From assembly GCF_900103665.1 (NCBI RefSeq), contig NZ_FNGY01000013.1:62001-126000 (forward strand): DNA of 64,000 nucleotides. The letters run 5' to 3'. Position 1 is the stretch's first letter. Each line of letters opens with the position of its first letter. Origin of the DNA: Pedobacter steynii (GTDB lineage Bacteria; Bacteroidota; Bacteroidia; Sphingobacteriales; Sphingobacteriaceae). The notes below the pieces were generated by a model, which saw only the letters and a program-made list of their open reading frames with translations, searched no databases and was not told the DNA's origin. Of the stretch, positions 61,907-64,000 are shown piece after piece. The translations under genes were made by a program, and so were the position numbers.

Positions 61907-63364
61907 ATGGAAGTCAAAAATTTAGAACCTCAGGAACTTTGGAATAATTTTGCAAACCTGAACGCAGTGCCGAGAGCTTCAAAAAAAGAAGAAAAGGTGA
62001 TTGAGTTTATGGTTAACTATGGTAACAGCCTTGGTCTGGAAACCATTCAGGATAAAACAGGCAATGTCGTGATCAGGAAAGCAGCAACTGCCGGTATGGA
62101 AAACAGACAGGCAGTGATCATGCAATCACACCTGGATATGGTTCATCAGAAAAATGGCGACAGCAATTTCGACTTTGCAACACAAGGAATTGAAATGTTT
62201 GTAGATGGCGACTGGGTACGTGCAAAGGGAACTACGCTGGGAGCGGATAACGGAATCGGGGTCGCAACCATTATGGCCATCCTTGCTTCTTCTACTATTG
62301 CTCATCCTGCCATTGAAGCTTTATTTACCATCGATGAGGAAACCGGAATGACGGGTGCTAAAGAACTTGATCCGGCTAATCTATCGGGAACTATTCTGTT
62401 AAACCTGGATACGGAAGAAGATGATGAACTGACCATTGGCTGTGCCGGTGGGATAGATACGAACAGCATTTATCACTATAAACAAATACCAGCAGCTAAA
62501 GATCACCAGGCGTATCAGATTACAATCAAAGGGCTTGTTGGCGGACATTCCGGAATGGACATCCACAAAGGAAGAGCAAATGCCAATAAGCTGATGAACC
62601 GCTTGTTTTATGCGGGTCTTAAAGCAGTAGACTTACAATTGAGTACCGTAGATGGTGGAAGTTTAAGAAATGCAATTCCACGTGAATCTAAAGCCGTAGT
62701 TAACGTTCCGGCAAATCAAAAAGATACCTTTCTTGCTTTTATAGCTGATTTTTCGGCGATTCTAAAAGAAGAATACCAAAGCATCGAAGCCGGGTTAAGC
62801 ATCAGTGCTGAAGAAACTACCCTTCCTGAACATGGAATGGATAAAGCTGATTTCCAAAAAATTGTGAATGCAATTTATGCAATCCCTAATGGTGTATTTA
62901 GAATGAGCCCTGATATTGCTGACCTGGTTGAAGCTTCTTCAAACCTGGCAAGGGTGATCATCAAAGGTGGTGAGTTTGTAACGCAATCCCTGCAACGAAG
63001 CAGTGTGGAAAGCACAAAAGACGATGTGGCTAATGCAGTAGGTGCAGCATTGGCAAATATGGGCTGTGATGTTTCCCGAAGCGGAGATTATCCGGGCTGG
63101 AAACCAAATGCAGATTCTGATATCTTAAGATTGATGACCGCGTTGTATAAAACAACCTTCCATTCAGAACCAAATGTAAATGCTTGTCATGCCGGTTTAG
63201 AGTGTGGTATTTTAGGTGCTCACCTTCCGGGAATGGACATGATCTCTTTTGGTCCTACGATTCATGGGGCACATTCCCCTGATGAATGCGTGAAAATCTC
63301 TTCGGTACAGAAATATTGGAGCTATTTATTGAAAGTTTTACAGGAAATCCCTGTTAAGAAATAG
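61907..63364 (+). CDS. pepD: Aminoacyl-histidine dipeptidase (PepD, M20)
   Basis: Cytoplasmic zinc dipeptidase of 485 residues. The first metal motif is SHLDMVHQK, followed by GTTLGADNGIGVA with the bridging Asp, and the general base is in TIDEETGMTGA. The C-terminal HGAHSPDECVK supplies another ligand. Length is normal for PepD. It may degrade imported dipeptides but has no operon partner here. Confidence 0.93.
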   Translation: MEVKNLEPQELWNNFANLNAVPRASKKEEKVIEFMVNYGNSLGLETIQDKTGNVVIRKAATAGMENRQAVIMQSHLDMVHQKNGDSNFDFATQGIEMFVDGDWVRAKGTTLGADNGIGVATIMAILASSTIAHPAIEALFTIDEETGMTGAKELDPANLSGTILLNLDTEEDDELTIGCAGGIDTNSIYHYKQIPAAKDHQAYQITIKGLVGGHSGMDIHKGRANANKLMNRLFYAGLKAVDLQLSTVDGGSLRNAIPRESKAVVNVPANQKDTFLAFIADFSAILKEEYQSIEAGLSISAEETTLPEHGMDKADFQKIVNAIYAIPNGVFRMSPDIADLVEASSNLARVIIKGGEFVTQSLQRSSVESTKDDVANAVGAALANMGCDVSRSGDYPGWKPNADSDILRLMTALYKTTFHSEPNVNACHAGLECGILGAHLPGMDMISFGPTIHGAHSPDECVKISSVQKYWSYLLKVLQEIPVKK

Positions 63365-63379
63365 CCGGCAGGCTTAATG

Positions 63380-63412
63380 AATCAGGTATATAGCATAGCG
63401 ATATACCTGATT
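63380..63412 (+). terminator. Terminator-like hairpin after pepD
   Basis: A 12-bp stem (AATCAGGTATAT with its complement) and a 9-nt loop, followed by a moderately T-rich stretch. Confidence 0.7.
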
Positions 63413-63562
63413 TGTTCTTTTATAAACCCGCAGAAAACTATTTTTTCTGAACCTCATAAATCATATACGCTTAACCTGAATTTTACAATGCAACCTTAGT
63501 TTTGCGCCATAAATATTTGGTTAGTATTTATAAGTTTAGGTTTAGTTGATACAGGAGCCCCG

Positions 63563-63595
63563 ATGGATGTCGTGGCTTTTGTCTTTTATGACTAA
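63563..63595 (+). CDS. Possible leader peptide (10 codons)
   Basis: The frame reads MDVVAFVFYD and is preceded by AGGAG five bases before the ATG, a strong Shine-Dalgarno match that is unusual in this genome. It lies in the leader of the following gene. It could be an upstream regulatory peptide or chance. Confidence 0.2.
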   Translation: MDVVAFVFYD

Positions 63596-63675
63596 TCCGG
63601 ATCTGTAACTTTAATACATTGGAATGCTCTAATGTATAGAACCCTTACCATACACGACCTTAGCCATTTCCGAAT

Positions 63676-64000
63676 ATGAATAAAAAAGCACTTCCTATTG
63701 GTCTGTTTATCATGCTGTTGTTTCTGAGTTTTAAAAGTTCTGCTCAACTACAAACCCTCAAAGGCAGTAAACTGAGTGTGGAACAATTAGACAAATTTAT
63801 TAAAAAACAAATGGATTCTCTGGGCCTCCCAGGTTTATCATTTGCGCTGATCAATAAGGGTAAGGTGGTTTATCACCGCTCCCTTGGGGTTTCAGATATC
63901 GTGACTAAGAAAAAGGTGGATGCGAATTCCCTTTTTGAAGCGGCCTCTTTGTCAAAGCCCCTGTTCAGTTATTTTGTATTGAAGCTGGTTGATCAGAAAG
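63676..64000 (+). CDS. Serine beta-lactamase-family secreted protein, 5' part only
   Basis: The reading frame runs from the ATG at 63676 past the end of the window; 108 codons are visible. A signal peptide (about 1-24, SSAQ) is followed by a penicillin-binding-protein/AmpC-like fold start. GLPGLSFALINKGKVVYHRSLG is typical, and the catalytic SxxK motif is SLSKP at about residues 93-96. Members of this group include esterases and peptidases as well as beta-lactamases, so resistance cannot be assumed. Confidence 0.8.
   Translation, partial: MNKKALPIGLFIMLLFLSFKSSAQLQTLKGSKLSVEQLDKFIKKQMDSLGLPGLSFALINKGKVVYHRSLGVSDIVTKKKVDANSLFEAASLSKPLFSYFVLKLVDQK

Larger units (their letters stand above)
63365..63675. 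other. Intergenic region with a terminator, a -7 box and a mini-ORF
   Basis: The 311-bp gap holds the pepD terminator (63380-63412), a -7 box TAGTTTTG (63497-63504) and a 10-codon frame at 63563-63595. A small TACATT/AATGTA hairpin lies near 63615-63640. The leader before the next gene would be about 165 nt. Confidence 0.5.

Noticed and set aside
1..64000. CRISPR arrays, prophage or integrative element
   Set aside because: I saw no regularly spaced repeats, phage structural or integrase genes, or attachment-site pairs. The gene order looks like a stable chromosomal segment.

Overview
The window is a chromosomal segment of a Bacteroidota bacterium, most likely a Pedobacter-like member of the Sphingobacteriaceae. 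The evidence is a SusC/SusD pair with an ECF sigma factor and a FecR anti-sigma factor, Bacteroidota-type -7 boxes (TAnnTTTG) in front of many genes, rare Shine-Dalgarno sites, and two type IX secretion genes (porT, porG) in their usual conserved neighbourhoods. I see no rRNA, tRNA, CRISPR array, prophage or intact insertion sequence. Names rest on motif recognition alone; no database search was run.

Layout. 0.2-5.6 kb (minus): an APC amino-acid permease, an M3 oligoendopeptidase, a UbiA-family prenyltransferase and the GTPase EngB. 5.7-17.2 kb (plus): a conserved housekeeping and envelope block with ubiE/menG, porT, an SDR enzyme, a YqeY protein, an alpha/beta hydrolase, a CBS protein, nadK, porG, uppS, bamA, two ompH/skp genes and murI. 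17.3-26.9 kb: a secreted DUF2807-like protein, a divergent PurF-like enzyme, a LysE exporter, a FucP-type sugar permease, a dCMP deaminase, guaA, a periplasmic-binding-type lipoprotein and an RsmB-type RNA methyltransferase. 27-40.2 kb: MarC, a second APC permease, a membrane pyrophosphatase, a third permease with an XRE-cupin regulator, small proteins, a minus-strand set HAD - CAT - Crp - EamA, and a universal stress protein.

40.2-50.6 kb is the most distinctive region. A KDG-kinase-like PfkB protein, a D-serine-dehydratase-like PLP enzyme, a DeoR repressor, two divergent GH20 hexosaminidases, a GntP-family permease and a secreted rhodanese lie together. Two promoter regions share the palindrome TTGCA-N7-TGCAA. 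I infer a locus for using amino sugars or D-amino acids, possibly by an oxidative glucosaminate-to-KDG route. 50.5-54.3 kb holds membrane proteins of unknown role, a two-gene ABC system and a ParE/RelE-type toxin-antitoxin pair. 54.4-61.8 kb is an ECF sigma - FecR - SusC(STN) - SusD uptake system without an attached hydrolase. The window ends with pepD and the start of a serine beta-lactamase-like secreted protein.

Non-coding points of note are three TGGTC boxes spaced exactly 21 bp apart upstream of the DUF2807 gene, a roughly 160-bp inverted-repeat element at 40.3-40.5 kb, -7 boxes only 3-4 nt from start codons (engB, guaA, the antitoxin), and a perfect terminator ending three bases before the murI start codon.
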